Shown: positions 52,021-61,217, counted from the stretch's first letter. The stretch is DNA of 64,000 bases from RFPI01 sp964398195 (GCA_964398195.1 CAYNLW010000002.1:1-64000), one strand, 5' to 3'. The notes: generated by a model not told the origin, from the letters alone. Numbers and translations: made by a program.

Positions 52021-52776
52021 TTACTCATCGCTAGCGGCAATGGCTTGCCAAGCAAATCCCATCTCGCTGATACGCTGACGGATTTCTTGCATGGCTTGTT
52101 CTACTTGGCTGAGTTCGCCTTTCATGCCTAGCTCTATGGTGCGCCTTTGGTCTAGTTTGGGCAGGCTGAATAATTTTAATTGCGGATAACGCGCCACGAA
52201 CTCGTTCATCATATCCAGCAAAGTGCTTTCGCCCGCGTCCATCACCAAAATCGCCCGTTCGCTAATCACTTGTTGTTGGAATAAGTGGCTGTAGTAGTGA
52301 TTAAGCACCCAATCCACCATAGGGTGTGCCATTTCCGGAAAGCCCGGCATAAAGTAGTGTTCTTGTATGCTAAAGCCAGCCACGCGATTGATGGGGTTGG
52401 GAATCAGCGCGGCACCCTGCGGAAATTCCGCCATGATGACGCGTTTTGGGTAGGCCGCGGCACCGTATTGTGCTTCGATTTCTGCCACTGCTTGCGGGTG
52501 GCGTTGAATCGGCAGATTAAGCGCTTGTGCGGCGCATTGGCGGGTGTAGTCGTCTGGCGTGGCGCCTATGCCGCCAAAGCTAAATATCACCTGTTGTTGT
52601 TGCATGCTGTGGCGAAAAGCTGCCACCAAAGCCGCTGGGTCATCGCCTAAATAGTGCGCCCAGCTGAGTTGCAAGCCATAGCGCTTGAGCGTTTGAATAA
52701 CGAAGCTGAGGTGTTTGTCTTGGCGTTTGCCGGACAAAATTTCATCACCAATAATGTAGGCACCAAATGATTTCAT
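52021..52776 (-). CDS. MoaB/CinA-like molybdopterin-binding domain protein
   Basis: 251 residues from ATG 52776 (MKSFGAYIIGDEILSGKRQD); a TTG five codons upstream is unlikely. The N-terminal MoCF-type domain has GDEILSG and FSFGGIGATPDD, as in CinA and MoaB. The C-terminal half of CinA (the NMN deamidase) is missing. Function unknown in such stand-alone proteins; no molybdenum genes are nearby. Confidence 0.88.
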   Translation of the reverse strand: MKSFGAYIIGDEILSGKRQDKHLSFVIQTLKRYGLQLSWAHYLGDDPAALVAAFRHSMQQQQVIFSFGGIGATPDDYTRQCAAQALNLPIQRHPQAVAEIEAQYGAAAYPKRVIMAEFPQGAALIPNPINRVAGFSIQEHYFMPGFPEMAHPMVDWVLNHYYSHLFQQQVISERAILVMDAGESTLLDMMNEFVARYPQLKLFSLPKLDQRRTIELGMKGELSQVEQAMQEIRQRISEMGFAWQAIAASDE

Positions 52777-52846
52777 TGTTGTGATATTCAAAGTTAGTAT
52801 TTAAAAAAGATTTAGTTTAAAAAGTTTTATGGGGCTAGTGGGCAGA

Positions 52847-55633
52847 TTAATGCGCGGCTTCCCAATTATTGCCAACCCCTATCTCAGCGATTAACGGCAC
52901 GTCTAATTGCGCTACTTGCTGCATCAGCAAAGGCAATTGCTGTTTGACCAAATCCAATTCATTGAGCGGCACTTGCAGCACTAGCTCATCGTGCACTTGC
53001 ATAATCAATAAGCTGGCTAATCCTTGGCTGCTTAGCCATTGCTGCACCGCTATCATGGCTAACTTAATCAGGTCGGCTGCCGTGCCTTGCATAGGCGCGT
53101 TGATGGCGGCGCGCTCAGCGCCGGCGCGGCGCATGCCGTTGCTACTATTGATTTCAGGCACCCATAAACGGCGCCCAAATAGAGTTTCTACATAGCCTTG
53201 TTGTTTGGCCAATTCGCGTGTGTCTTGCATATACGCTCTGACCCCGGGGTAGCGGGCGAAATAGCGCTCGATATAGCTTTGTGCGGCGCTGCGTTCGATA
53301 TTCAGATTTTGCGCCAAGCCAAATGCGCTCATGCCATAAATCAAACCGAAGTTAATGACCTTGGCATAGCGCCTTTGTTCACTGCTCACCTCGTCGCGTG
53401 AGCAGCCAAAAATCTCGGCAGCGGTAGCGCGGTGAATATCTTCGTGATTAGCAAAGGCGCGTAACATGCCAGCATCGTGCGAGAGGTGCGCCATAATGCG
53501 CAGCTCGATTTGCGAATAGTCAGCCGAGACGATGCAGTGCTCAGGCGGCGCGATAAACGCTTCGCGTATGCGTCTGCCCTCGGCGGTGCGCACCGGGATA
53601 TTTTGCAAATTCGGATCCGAGCTAGCCAGTCTGCCGGTAATCGCCACCGCTTGGTTATAACTGGTATGCACACGGCCGGTATGCGGGTTAATCATTCTGG
53701 GCAGCTTGTCGGTATAAGTGGATTTTAATTTGGCCAAGCCTCTGTGTTCTAACAACAGCTTGGGTAGCGGATAATCCAAAGCCAATTCCTGCAATACTTC
53801 TTCATCGGTAGAAGGTGCGCCGCTAGGGGTTTTTTTGCTTGGTTTAATGCCCAATTTGCCGAATAAAATTTCTTGTAATTGCTTGGGCGAGCTAAGATTA
53901 AATGGCTGTCCAGCCAGTTGATAGGCTTGTTGTTCCAAGGCCAGCAAGCGTGCGCCTAATTCATTGCTTTGCCGCAACAGCATTTGCTGATCTATCAATA
54001 CACCATTGCGCTCCATGGTAAATAACACCTCAGCGCAGGGCATCTCGATTTGCTGATAAATACGGCTTAATTTTTCATCTTGTTGCACACGCGGATACAT
54101 GGCGTGGTGCAGTTGCAGCGTGATATCGGCGTCTTCGGCAGCGTATTCGGTGGCCGTGTCTAGCGCCACTTGTTGGAATTTGACCTGCTTGGCGCCTTTG
54201 CCCACCACTTGTTCATAGCTAATCGGCGTCACCCCTAGGTGGCGTTGCGCCAAATTATCCATATTGTGTGGCATATGCGACTCAAACACATACGACTGCA
54301 ACATGGTGTCGTGCGCTATGCCTTGCAGATGAATGCCGTGGTTGGCAAAGATATGGCGGTCGAATTTAATATTTTGCCCAAGCTTTTTTAGCTGAGGATT
54401 TTCTAACAGTGGTTTTAACAGGCCTAGCACTTGGCTGCGATTAAGCTGTGTAGCAGCATCAAAATAATCATGCGCCAAAGGAATATAGGCGCCGCTCCCC
54501 GCCTCGCTGCTAAAGGCGATACCGACGATATTGGCTTGCATGGCGTCTAGCCCATCGGTCTCGCAATCCACGCAAATCAAGGGCGCTTGGCTAAGCTGTT
54601 GGATAAGTTGCTCGAGTTGCGACAGCTGCTGTATGCATTGATACTGCCTTGCCATATTGGCTAGCACCGTATTGGCTGGTGTAGCGCTTACATTAGGGTC
54701 GCTGGCAAATAGCTGACCATTGCTGTTAGCCCCTTGCGATTCACTGCTGGCTTGGCTGCTTTGCGTTTGCGCTGGGCTATCTGGCTGCATTTGGTCTAGC
54801 TCGCGGCGCCAAGATTTGAAATCAAAATGCTCGAATAACTGGATTAGCTTAGGCTTATCCATAGGCTTAGGCGCCAAGTCGCTAATGCGTTCTTGCAAGG
54901 GGCAATCACATTTGATGGTGATGAGTTGTCGGCAAGTCGGCAGCCAGTCTAACGCTTTGCGCAGATTCTCACCGACCACCCCGCTGATTTGCTCAGCGTT
55001 GGCGATAATATTGTCCAGCGTGCCGTATTGTTGCAACCATTTGACTGCGGTTTTCGGCCCCACTTTTTCCACCCCCGGCACATTGTCCGAGCTGTCGCCT
55101 ATCAACATTAAATAGTCCACGATGCGCTCAGGCGGCAGACCAAATTTATTGATCACGCCTTGAATATCCAAAATCTCATTGCTCATGGTATTCACCAAAG
55201 TGACGTGCTGATTGACCAACTGCGCGATGTCTTTGTCGCCAGTAGAAATCACCACACGCAAGCCCTCGGCCTCGGCTTGTTTGGCCAAAGTGCCTATCAC
55301 ATCGTCCGCCTCTACCCCAGGTTCCACAATCAGCGGCCAACCCATAGCGCGTATCGCCTCATATAAAGGCTCGACTTGGGCGCGCAAATCATCTGGCATG
55401 GCAGCGCGATTGGCTTTGTATTCGGGGTAGATATCGTCGCGAAAAGTTTTGCCTTTTGCATCAAAAATACAAGCGCTATAATCGGCTGGGTATTCCTTGT
55501 GCAAGCGTCTTAGCATATTCAGCACGCCTTGAATGGCGCCGGTAGGCTGGTTCAAGTGATTGCGCAAATCAGGCATGGCGTGAAATGCGCGGTAAAGATA
55601 TGATGAGCCGTCAACCAGTAACAATGTTTTCAT
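52847..55633 (-). CDS. polA: DNA polymerase I
   Basis: 928 residues with all three activities. The 5' nuclease domain is at about 1-290 (LLLVDGSSYLYRAFHAMP). The 3'-5' exonuclease, at about 340-520, has the acidic residues VDCETDGLD, NIKFDRHIF and YAAEDAD, so proofreading seems intact. The polymerase domain has DYSQIELRIMAHLSHD, RRYAKVINFGLIYGMS and MQVHDELVLQVP. Used for Okazaki fragment processing and repair. Its ATG is only 14 nt from the divergent LOG gene. Confidence 0.98.
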   Translation of the reverse strand: MKTLLLVDGSSYLYRAFHAMPDLRNHLNQPTGAIQGVLNMLRRLHKEYPADYSACIFDAKGKTFRDDIYPEYKANRAAMPDDLRAQVEPLYEAIRAMGWPLIVEPGVEADDVIGTLAKQAEAEGLRVVISTGDKDIAQLVNQHVTLVNTMSNEILDIQGVINKFGLPPERIVDYLMLIGDSSDNVPGVEKVGPKTAVKWLQQYGTLDNIIANAEQISGVVGENLRKALDWLPTCRQLITIKCDCPLQERISDLAPKPMDKPKLIQLFEHFDFKSWRRELDQMQPDSPAQTQSSQASSESQGANSNGQLFASDPNVSATPANTVLANMARQYQCIQQLSQLEQLIQQLSQAPLICVDCETDGLDAMQANIVGIAFSSEAGSGAYIPLAHDYFDAATQLNRSQVLGLLKPLLENPQLKKLGQNIKFDRHIFANHGIHLQGIAHDTMLQSYVFESHMPHNMDNLAQRHLGVTPISYEQVVGKGAKQVKFQQVALDTATEYAAEDADITLQLHHAMYPRVQQDEKLSRIYQQIEMPCAEVLFTMERNGVLIDQQMLLRQSNELGARLLALEQQAYQLAGQPFNLSSPKQLQEILFGKLGIKPSKKTPSGAPSTDEEVLQELALDYPLPKLLLEHRGLAKLKSTYTDKLPRMINPHTGRVHTSYNQAVAITGRLASSDPNLQNIPVRTAEGRRIREAFIAPPEHCIVSADYSQIELRIMAHLSHDAGMLRAFANHEDIHRATAAEIFGCSRDEVSSEQRRYAKVINFGLIYGMSAFGLAQNLNIERSAAQSYIERYFARYPGVRAYMQDTRELAKQQGYVETLFGRRLWVPEINSSNGMRRAGAERAAINAPMQGTAADLIKLAMIAVQQWLSSQGLASLLIMQVHDELVLQVPLNELDLVKQQLPLLMQQVAQLDVPLIAEIGVGNNWEAAH

Positions 55634-55647
55634 TTTGAGAAGAATCT

Positions 55648-56376
55648 ATGTCTATCACTAATAAATTGCCGAAAATTACCGACCCTGATGTATTGGGGCA
55701 CTATCATACCGCACACGAGTCATGGCACGCTTTCGAGATTATGGCAGAATTTGTTAATGCCACCGAAGGCTTAAAAGAGATTACCCCTGCCGTGTCCATT
55801 TTTGGCAGCGCGCGCATCAAGCCGAATGACCCCTACTATCGCCTGACCGAACAAATCGCCCGCTTATTATCCGACGCTGGCTTTAGTGTGATTTCTGGTG
55901 GTGGCCCTGGCATTATGGAAGCGGCCAATAAAGGCGCTTATCCCGGCAAGTCGCCTAGCGTAGGGTTAAATATCGAATTGCCGCACGAGCAAGTCAGCAA
56001 TGCCTTTCAAGATATCAGCCAAAACTTTAAACACTTCTTTATGCGCAAGGTGATGTTCGTTAAATACGCCTCGGCCTATGTGGTATTGCCCGGTGGCTTT
56101 GGCACCTTAGATGAATTGATGGAAGCGCTGACGCTGATTCAAACCGGCAAATCACGCAAGATTCCCATCATCTTAGTCGGCACAGAATTTTGGCAAGGCA
56201 TGTTGCAATGGTTTACCGAGGTGTTGGTGCGCGACGGCATGATTAGCCCAGAAGATATGCACCTGATACAGCTTATCGACCAACCTAGCGAAATCGTCGC
56301 GGCTATCTTCAAACATTACGAAAACCGAGGCTTCGAGCTATCCGCGCAAGAACGCCGCAATCAGTTGTATCTATAG
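55648..56376 (+). CDS. LOG family protein (TIGR00730-like)
   Basis: 242 residues, Rossmann-like. The signature motifs are SGGGPGIMEAANKGAYPGK and LPGGFGTLDELMEALTLIQTGK (the PGGFGTxxE motif). Homologues called LOG cleave nucleotide monophosphates to a base and ribose phosphate (cytokinin activation in plants), and they were formerly misnamed lysine decarboxylase. The exact substrate is unknown. Divergent from polA. Confidence 0.92.
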   Translation: MSITNKLPKITDPDVLGHYHTAHESWHAFEIMAEFVNATEGLKEITPAVSIFGSARIKPNDPYYRLTEQIARLLSDAGFSVISGGGPGIMEAANKGAYPGKSPSVGLNIELPHEQVSNAFQDISQNFKHFFMRKVMFVKYASAYVVLPGGFGTLDELMEALTLIQTGKSRKIPIILVGTEFWQGMLQWFTEVLVRDGMISPEDMHLIQLIDQPSEIVAAIFKHYENRGFELSAQERRNQLYL

Positions 56377-56446
56377 TGATGGGTTTTTTTCGCTTTTTAG
56401 GCTGGCGGCTTTTTGCTAAAATGCAAGCATTCGTCTAGGGGATATT

Positions 56447-56815
56447 ATGAAAATCAATTCATTGTTGCAGCGCGTATGTTTTGTGTTGGCCTTATTGGCG
56501 TCTGCCAGTTGGTCAATGGCTGCCGAGAAACCCTCCTTCCCTGAAAATCTTGAGCCTTTGCCTGAAGCCTTGCCGCCACCCGGCGCTAGCGATGCTGAGC
56601 TAGAGGAGCCACAGGTCACCATTATCAAAAAGGGTGAAGACCAAGTGGAAGAATATCGTATGCATGGCGAGCTTTATATGATGAAAGTGACGCCAGCGCA
56701 CGGTGTGCCTTATTACTTAATGCGCGAAGACCAAGATAGCGGTTGGTCGCGTATCGATAGCGGACCGGCCGCCATGCCGCCGGTAATCCCCAAGTGGATA
56801 CTGTTTAGGTTTTAA
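56447..56815 (+). CDS. DUF2782 domain-containing exported protein
   Basis: 122 residues. A signal peptide (about 1-25, ending WSMA-A) is followed by a Pro/Glu-rich stretch (about 28-55) and the conserved core VTIIKKGEDQVEEYRMHGELYMMKVTP trimmed to its hallmark VEEYRMHGELYM. Function unknown. The gene commonly lies between polA and thrB in betaproteobacteria. A perfect terminator follows. Confidence 0.88.
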   Translation: MKINSLLQRVCFVLALLASASWSMAAEKPSFPENLEPLPEALPPPGASDAELEEPQVTIIKKGEDQVEEYRMHGELYMMKVTPAHGVPYYLMREDQDSGWSRIDSGPAAMPPVIPKWILFRF

Positions 56816-56821
56816 TCCCAT

Positions 56822-56848
56822 GCGCACTGAATTCAGTGCGCTTTTTTT
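56822..56848 (+). terminator. Terminator after the DUF2782 gene
   Basis: The 20-base palindrome GCGCACTGAATTCAGTGCGC (56822-56841) gives an eight-pair stem with AATT loop, followed by T7. It ends 28 nt before the thrB start. Confidence 0.92.
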
Positions 56849-56876
56849 ATTTATTTAATTCACACTTACTTCAACT

Positions 56877-57851
56877 ATGTCTGTTTTTACCACGGTCAGC
56901 TTTGATGAATTAGCCAGCTGGCTGACACAATTTCCAGTCGGGGCGCTGAAATCATTTCAGGGTATCTCTGCGGGAATTACTAACAGCAATTACTTTGTTA
57001 GCACCGAGCAAGGGCGTTATGTGCTGACCTTGTTTGAACAGCATAGCCAACAAGAACTGCCCGCTTTCCTACAGTTAATGGCTTTTCTGGCGCAAGCTGG
57101 CTTGCCTTGCCCTATGCCGGTTAGCAGCCAATCCGGCGCTATGGTATTGCCACTCAACAACAAGCCTGCCAGCTTGGTCAGTTGCTTGCCGGGCAGTGAT
57201 ATCGAGCAGCCTAGCGTGGTGCATTGCCAACAAGTCGGGGAATTTCTAGCGCGTATGCATATTGCCGCACAACATTTCCCTCAGCCTTTGCCAGATACCC
57301 GTGATCAGGCCTGGTTCATACAAGTGCGTGACAAGATAGTCAAGCATTTGGCGGCGCCCGATGCTGCTTTGTTGACGCAGGTGTTTGACGCATTGCAAGA
57401 GGCAGATTTTTCAGCTTTGCCGCAAAGCATTATTCATGCGGATTTGTTTCGCGATAATGTGTTGATGCAAGGCGAGCGCATCGGTGGGGTGATAGATTTT
57501 TACTATGCGTGTCGTGGCCATTGTTTATATGACTTGGCCATTGCCGTGAATGACTGGTGTCATCAACATGGCCAGATAGACGCCGACAAAGCGCGCGCTT
57601 TATTACAGGCTTATCACGCAGTGCGTGCGTTAAGCCCAGCAGAACAGCAGGCTTGGCCGCTGATGTTGCAAAAAGCTGCGCTACGCTTTTGGTTATCGCG
57701 TTTGCATGACGCTCTGTTCCCGGCGAGCGGCGAATTAACGCATGCCAAAGACCCGAATTACTTCAAAACAATATTACAATGGCACTTGGCCACGCAGGCC
57801 ACTACTAGTCAACTTTTATGGCCTGAGTCAGGTCTATCGTCATCAGCGTGA
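56877..57851 (+). CDS. thrB: Homoserine kinase (ThrB2, choline-kinase-like fold)
   Basis: 324 residues. It phosphorylates homoserine for threonine synthesis. It belongs to the APH/choline kinase fold found in many betaproteobacteria, not the GHMP type of E. coli. Key segments: GISAGITNSNYFV in the N lobe, the catalytic loop IIHADLFRDNVL and metal-binding GVIDFYYACRG. There is no recognisable Shine-Dalgarno before the ATG, and a terminator sits just upstream, so initiation may be leaderless or nearly so. Confidence 0.95.
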   Translation: MSVFTTVSFDELASWLTQFPVGALKSFQGISAGITNSNYFVSTEQGRYVLTLFEQHSQQELPAFLQLMAFLAQAGLPCPMPVSSQSGAMVLPLNNKPASLVSCLPGSDIEQPSVVHCQQVGEFLARMHIAAQHFPQPLPDTRDQAWFIQVRDKIVKHLAAPDAALLTQVFDALQEADFSALPQSIIHADLFRDNVLMQGERIGGVIDFYYACRGHCLYDLAIAVNDWCHQHGQIDADKARALLQAYHAVRALSPAEQQAWPLMLQKAALRFWLSRLHDALFPASGELTHAKDPNYFKTILQWHLATQATTSQLLWPESGLSSSA

Positions 57852-57870
57852 TGCTTAAGGAATCAAAACT

Positions 57871-58701
57871 ATGTTGAAAGATATCAAACTGGGTTATCAA
57901 TGGGTCAAGCAAAGCTATGACCTATTCTTGCATCATCCCGGTAAATGGTTATTTCTTTCCCTGCAATATCTGCTGGTGTTTGTCTTAATGCCTATGCTGT
58001 TACTAGGCGCTATTGGCGCTTTGGTGAAGCAAGAGGCCGCGGTGTTTTGGTTAATTCTGGTCAGCGTTTTGGGCTTGGCCGTTTCCTTTAGTTGGCCGAT
58101 TTTTACTTCTTTGGTGATAGGCGTATGTCGTGAAACGCATATGCAAAGACAGACCCCCATCAGCGAGGTGTTTAACAAGATACGTCCGCATTTAGGTCAG
58201 CTAGTGATGTTGGGGGTGTTGTTTTTTGCTTATCGTATGTTGATGCTGGCGTTCTTGCAGGGCGATATGCAGGGCTTGGAAGAATGGCGCCAAGCTAATC
58301 CGCAACAAACCGATTTTCCGCTGATATTTTGGTGGCTGATGATTAAATTATTGGTACTACAAATCCCGCTGATTCTCGCTACTTGGTATTCGCCCTTATT
58401 GATTTCTTTCCAAGAGTTAAGCGTATTGCAGGCGATTCAACACAGCATTTGGGCAGCGCTTAAGAATCTGCTGTCCTTAATCAGTGCGTGGCTGTCGCTG
58501 ACTTTCTTTGTGGTGTTATTAATGGCTTTGGTTGGCTTGCTGGTGGGGGTGATTGCTTTGTTATCGCCTATGCTAGGGCAGATTCTGGGTGAATTATTAT
58601 TGTTGCTGGCTTTTCTAGTGGCTACCGCGTTTTTATTCTCGATACAGTACTTCAGCTATTTGTATATGTATTACCAGCGTACTGGTGAAACTCAGCAATA
58701 A
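57871..58701 (+). CDS. BPSS1780 family membrane protein
   Basis: 276 residues with about six hydrophobic segments and a cytoplasmic start (MLKDIKLGYQWVKQSYDLF). Matches the family of betaproteobacterial proteins named after BPSS1780, of unknown function. It follows thrB by 19 nt and probably shares its transcript. Convergent with uvrD, with no obvious terminator in the 36-nt gap. Confidence 0.85.
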   Translation: MLKDIKLGYQWVKQSYDLFLHHPGKWLFLSLQYLLVFVLMPMLLLGAIGALVKQEAAVFWLILVSVLGLAVSFSWPIFTSLVIGVCRETHMQRQTPISEVFNKIRPHLGQLVMLGVLFFAYRMLMLAFLQGDMQGLEEWRQANPQQTDFPLIFWWLMIKLLVLQIPLILATWYSPLLISFQELSVLQAIQHSIWAALKNLLSLISAWLSLTFFVVLLMALVGLLVGVIALLSPMLGQILGELLLLLAFLVATAFLFSIQYFSYLYMYYQRTGETQQ

Positions 58702-58737
58702 AATTTAGCCATCAAGCGACAGGCTTAAACCCTAGGC

Positions 58738-60912
58738 TTATGCCGCATCTAATTTGGCATATTCCAAGGCCAACCATTTCATGCCTTCGGCACCAAAATT
58801 AATCTGGATACGCAAGTCATCTGGGTTGCCTTCATAACTAACCACCACACCCTGACCAAATTTGGCATGGCGCACTGCTTGGCCAATTTTCCACGGCAGC
58901 GACTGACTGCTGGCAGGGGCAGCAAGCGGCGCTGATGGGCTTTTCGTGCTGCGTTGATTGAGGCGCAATAATACCTGCTCAGGGATTTCATCTAAAAAGC
59001 GCGAGCAAATGCCGTAACGGGTTTGGCCGTGCAACATACGGCTTTGCGCATAGCTCAGATACAGTCGTTGGCGGGCGCGGGTCACCGCTACATACATCAG
59101 CCGGCGTTCTTCTTCTAGGCCTTGATGTTCGCTCATGCTGTTTTCGTGCGGGAATAAGCCTTCTTCCAAACCGCCGATAAACACGCATTGGAATTCCAAG
59201 CCTTTAGACGAGTGCACCGTCATCAGTTGCAAGGCTTGGTCGCCGGCTAGCGCTTGATGCTCGCCAGCTTCAAGGCTGGCAAAGGTGAGAAACTCAATCA
59301 GCCCTGAAGTATCGCCGTCTAAAGCGTCCTCATTGTTTTGGATAAAGGTCACCGCTGCGTTGATTAATTCGTCTAAGTTGGCGATGCGTTCTTCGCCCTC
59401 TTTTTCTATCGCATAGTGATTGCGTAAGCCAGACAAAGAGGTCGCCAGCTCGGTCATTTCTGCCAAGCTCAGGCCATTGGCGTCTTCTTGCATATGTTTG
59501 ACCAGCGCGACAAAGCCTTCTATGCCTTTACCCGGCCTGCCGTTACCGACTTTATTGACGGCGGCTTGCCATAAGCTGCAATTCTGCTCACGCGCAGCTT
59601 GTTGTAATTGCTCAAGGCTGCGAGCACCTATGCCACGGGCAGGAAAATTAATCACCCTTAACAAGGCCACATCGTCATTAGGATTGTTGATGAGCCGTAG
59701 ATAGGCCATGGCGTGTTTTACTTCAGCGCGGTCAAAAAAGCGCAGCCCGCCATACACGCGATAGGGAATGCTGGCGGCAAATAGCGCGTGTTCAATCACC
59801 CGCGATTGCGCATTAGAGCGATACAGCACCGCCACATCATCTAAAGCGATACCGCTGTGTTGCAGATGGCGCACCTCTTGTACGATAAAGTCGGCTTCTT
59901 CGATATCGTTATAAGCTTGATACACGCGCACCGGCTCGCCTTGTCCGGCGGCAGTCCACAGTTGTTTGCCCAAGCGTTGGCGGTTGTTGGCGATAATGGC
60001 GTTGGCAGCGTCTAGGATATGGCTTTGCGAGCGATAATTTTGCTCTAGCTTGACCAGATTTTTCACCTGAAAATCTTTTTCAAAATCCAACATATTGCTT
60101 ACCCGTGCGCCACGGAAAGCATAAATCGATTGGTCGTCATCGCCCACCGCAAAAATAGCATTGGGTGTGTCTTGCTGGCTAATGCCAGAGAGCAATTTCA
60201 GCCACTGATATTGCAAGCGATTGGTGTCTTGAAACTCGTCCACCAAGATATATTTAAAGCGCGCTTGATAGTGCTCACGCAAACTTTGTTCGCGCTGCAA
60301 TAACTCATAACAACGCAATAACAGCTCAGCAAAATCCACCACCCCTTCGCGTTGGCACTGCCTGTCATATTCGTCATAAATCTCTTTGAGCTTTTGCGAA
60401 TACGGGTCATACGCTTCTACTTGATGCGCTCTCAGGCCTTCTTCTTTGCAATGATTGATATAGCCCATGGCTTGTTTGGGGGGGAATTTTTCATCATCGA
60501 TATTCATCAGCTTAATCACCCGCTTGATAGCAGATAGCTGATCGGCGCTGTCCAGAATCTGAAAGGTAGCGGGCAAATTAGCCTCGCGGTGATGCGCGCG
60601 CAACAAGCGATTGCACAGCCCATGAAAAGTGCCTACCCACATACCACGGGTGTTAATTGGCAACATGGCGGTCAAGCGGGTGAGCATTTCTTTGGCTGCT
60701 TTATTGGTAAACGTCACCGCCAGCAAGCCGCTGGGCGAGACTTGGCCAGTCGAGATTAACCATGCGATACGGGTGGTTAAGACGCGGGTTTTGCCGCTGC
60801 CGGCACCGGCTAAAATCAGCGCCGATACATAGGGCAGGGTGACCGCTTCTAGTTGTCTATCATTCAGACCTTGTAATAGCGCTTGTTTGGGTTGTAATAC
60901 TTCGTTTGTCAT
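58738..60912 (-). CDS. uvrD: ATP-dependent DNA helicase UvrD
   Basis: 724 residues, superfamily 1 helicase. The Walker A motif AGAGSGKTR is near residue 34-42, motif Ia LAVTFTNKAAKEM, Walker B ILVDEFQDTN, motif III GDDDQSIYAFRGA, and motif VI VAVTRARQRLYLSYAQSR. The C-terminal segment AVRHAKFGQGVVVSYEG is typical of UvrD. Needed for nucleotide excision and mismatch repair. Monocistronic. Confidence 0.97.
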   Translation of the reverse strand: MTNEVLQPKQALLQGLNDRQLEAVTLPYVSALILAGAGSGKTRVLTTRIAWLISTGQVSPSGLLAVTFTNKAAKEMLTRLTAMLPINTRGMWVGTFHGLCNRLLRAHHREANLPATFQILDSADQLSAIKRVIKLMNIDDEKFPPKQAMGYINHCKEEGLRAHQVEAYDPYSQKLKEIYDEYDRQCQREGVVDFAELLLRCYELLQREQSLREHYQARFKYILVDEFQDTNRLQYQWLKLLSGISQQDTPNAIFAVGDDDQSIYAFRGARVSNMLDFEKDFQVKNLVKLEQNYRSQSHILDAANAIIANNRQRLGKQLWTAAGQGEPVRVYQAYNDIEEADFIVQEVRHLQHSGIALDDVAVLYRSNAQSRVIEHALFAASIPYRVYGGLRFFDRAEVKHAMAYLRLINNPNDDVALLRVINFPARGIGARSLEQLQQAAREQNCSLWQAAVNKVGNGRPGKGIEGFVALVKHMQEDANGLSLAEMTELATSLSGLRNHYAIEKEGEERIANLDELINAAVTFIQNNEDALDGDTSGLIEFLTFASLEAGEHQALAGDQALQLMTVHSSKGLEFQCVFIGGLEEGLFPHENSMSEHQGLEEERRLMYVAVTRARQRLYLSYAQSRMLHGQTRYGICSRFLDEIPEQVLLRLNQRSTKSPSAPLAAPASSQSLPWKIGQAVRHAKFGQGVVVSYEGNPDDLRIQINFGAEGMKWLALEYAKLDAA

Positions 60913-61049
60913 CTGGCTATTATCCCAGTTTTATGCCGTAAACGCTGAATTAGGCTAAGGAAAAAATGCTGCTTAAGACAAGGCATTTTGCCGACTTTAA
61001 GATTCGCCAAAAAATAATCATTATATTTTTAAAAAAATATTCAACGCTT
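60913..61049. other. AT-rich spacer upstream of uvrD
   Basis: 137 nt without a gene. It holds an inverted repeat AAAATGC (60963-60969) with GCATTTT (60983-60989) and a very AT-rich run (61009-61040) in which the minus strand has TATAAT. The latter may be the -10 of a uvrD promoter, but no well-spaced -35 is visible. No LexA box was found. Confidence 0.4.
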
Positions 61050-61078
61050 GGAACTTAAGCATATGCATAAACGTCTGA
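61050..61078 (+). promoter_or_regulatory. SigmaE-like promoter
   Basis: GGAACTT (61050-61056), 17 bp, TCTGA (61074-61078). These are the consensus -35 and -10 of group 4 sigma factors of the RpoE type, whose usual spacing is about 16. The predicted start is near 61084-61086, exactly at the foot of the first hairpin of the small RNA candidate. No sigma70 alternative fits as well. Confidence 0.65.
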
Positions 61079-61083
61079 ACCTG

Positions 61084-61195
61084 CATGATCAACGAGTTTT
61101 TATTTAGCTCGAGTGATCCCACGCTTTCCTCCCTGAGCGTGGTGCCTAATCAAATAGGCATTTGCCCCGATATCCCCTTATCGGGGCTTTTTTTT
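61084..61195 (+). ncRNA. Candidate small RNA with four tandem hairpins
   Basis: The intergenic stretch folds end to end. Hairpin 1 is GATCA...CGAG (61087-61096) with CTCG...TGATC (61108-61118). Hairpin 2 is CCACGCT (61119-61125) with AGCGTGG (61136-61142), whose loop is TTCCTCCCTG. Hairpin 3 is TGCCTA (61143-61148) with TAGGCA (61155-61160). Hairpin 4, a terminator, is GCCCCGATA (61164-61172) with TATCGGGGC (61179-61187) plus eight T. A sigmaE-like promoter is correctly placed. No open reading frame of note. The CU-rich loop is of the anti-Shine-Dalgarno kind known from stress-induced RNAs such as the Rhodobacter CcsR group. I do not recognise this RNA; targets are inferred. Confidence 0.75.
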
Positions 61196-61217
61196 GTCTG
61201 GGTTTTTTGGGCAAAAA

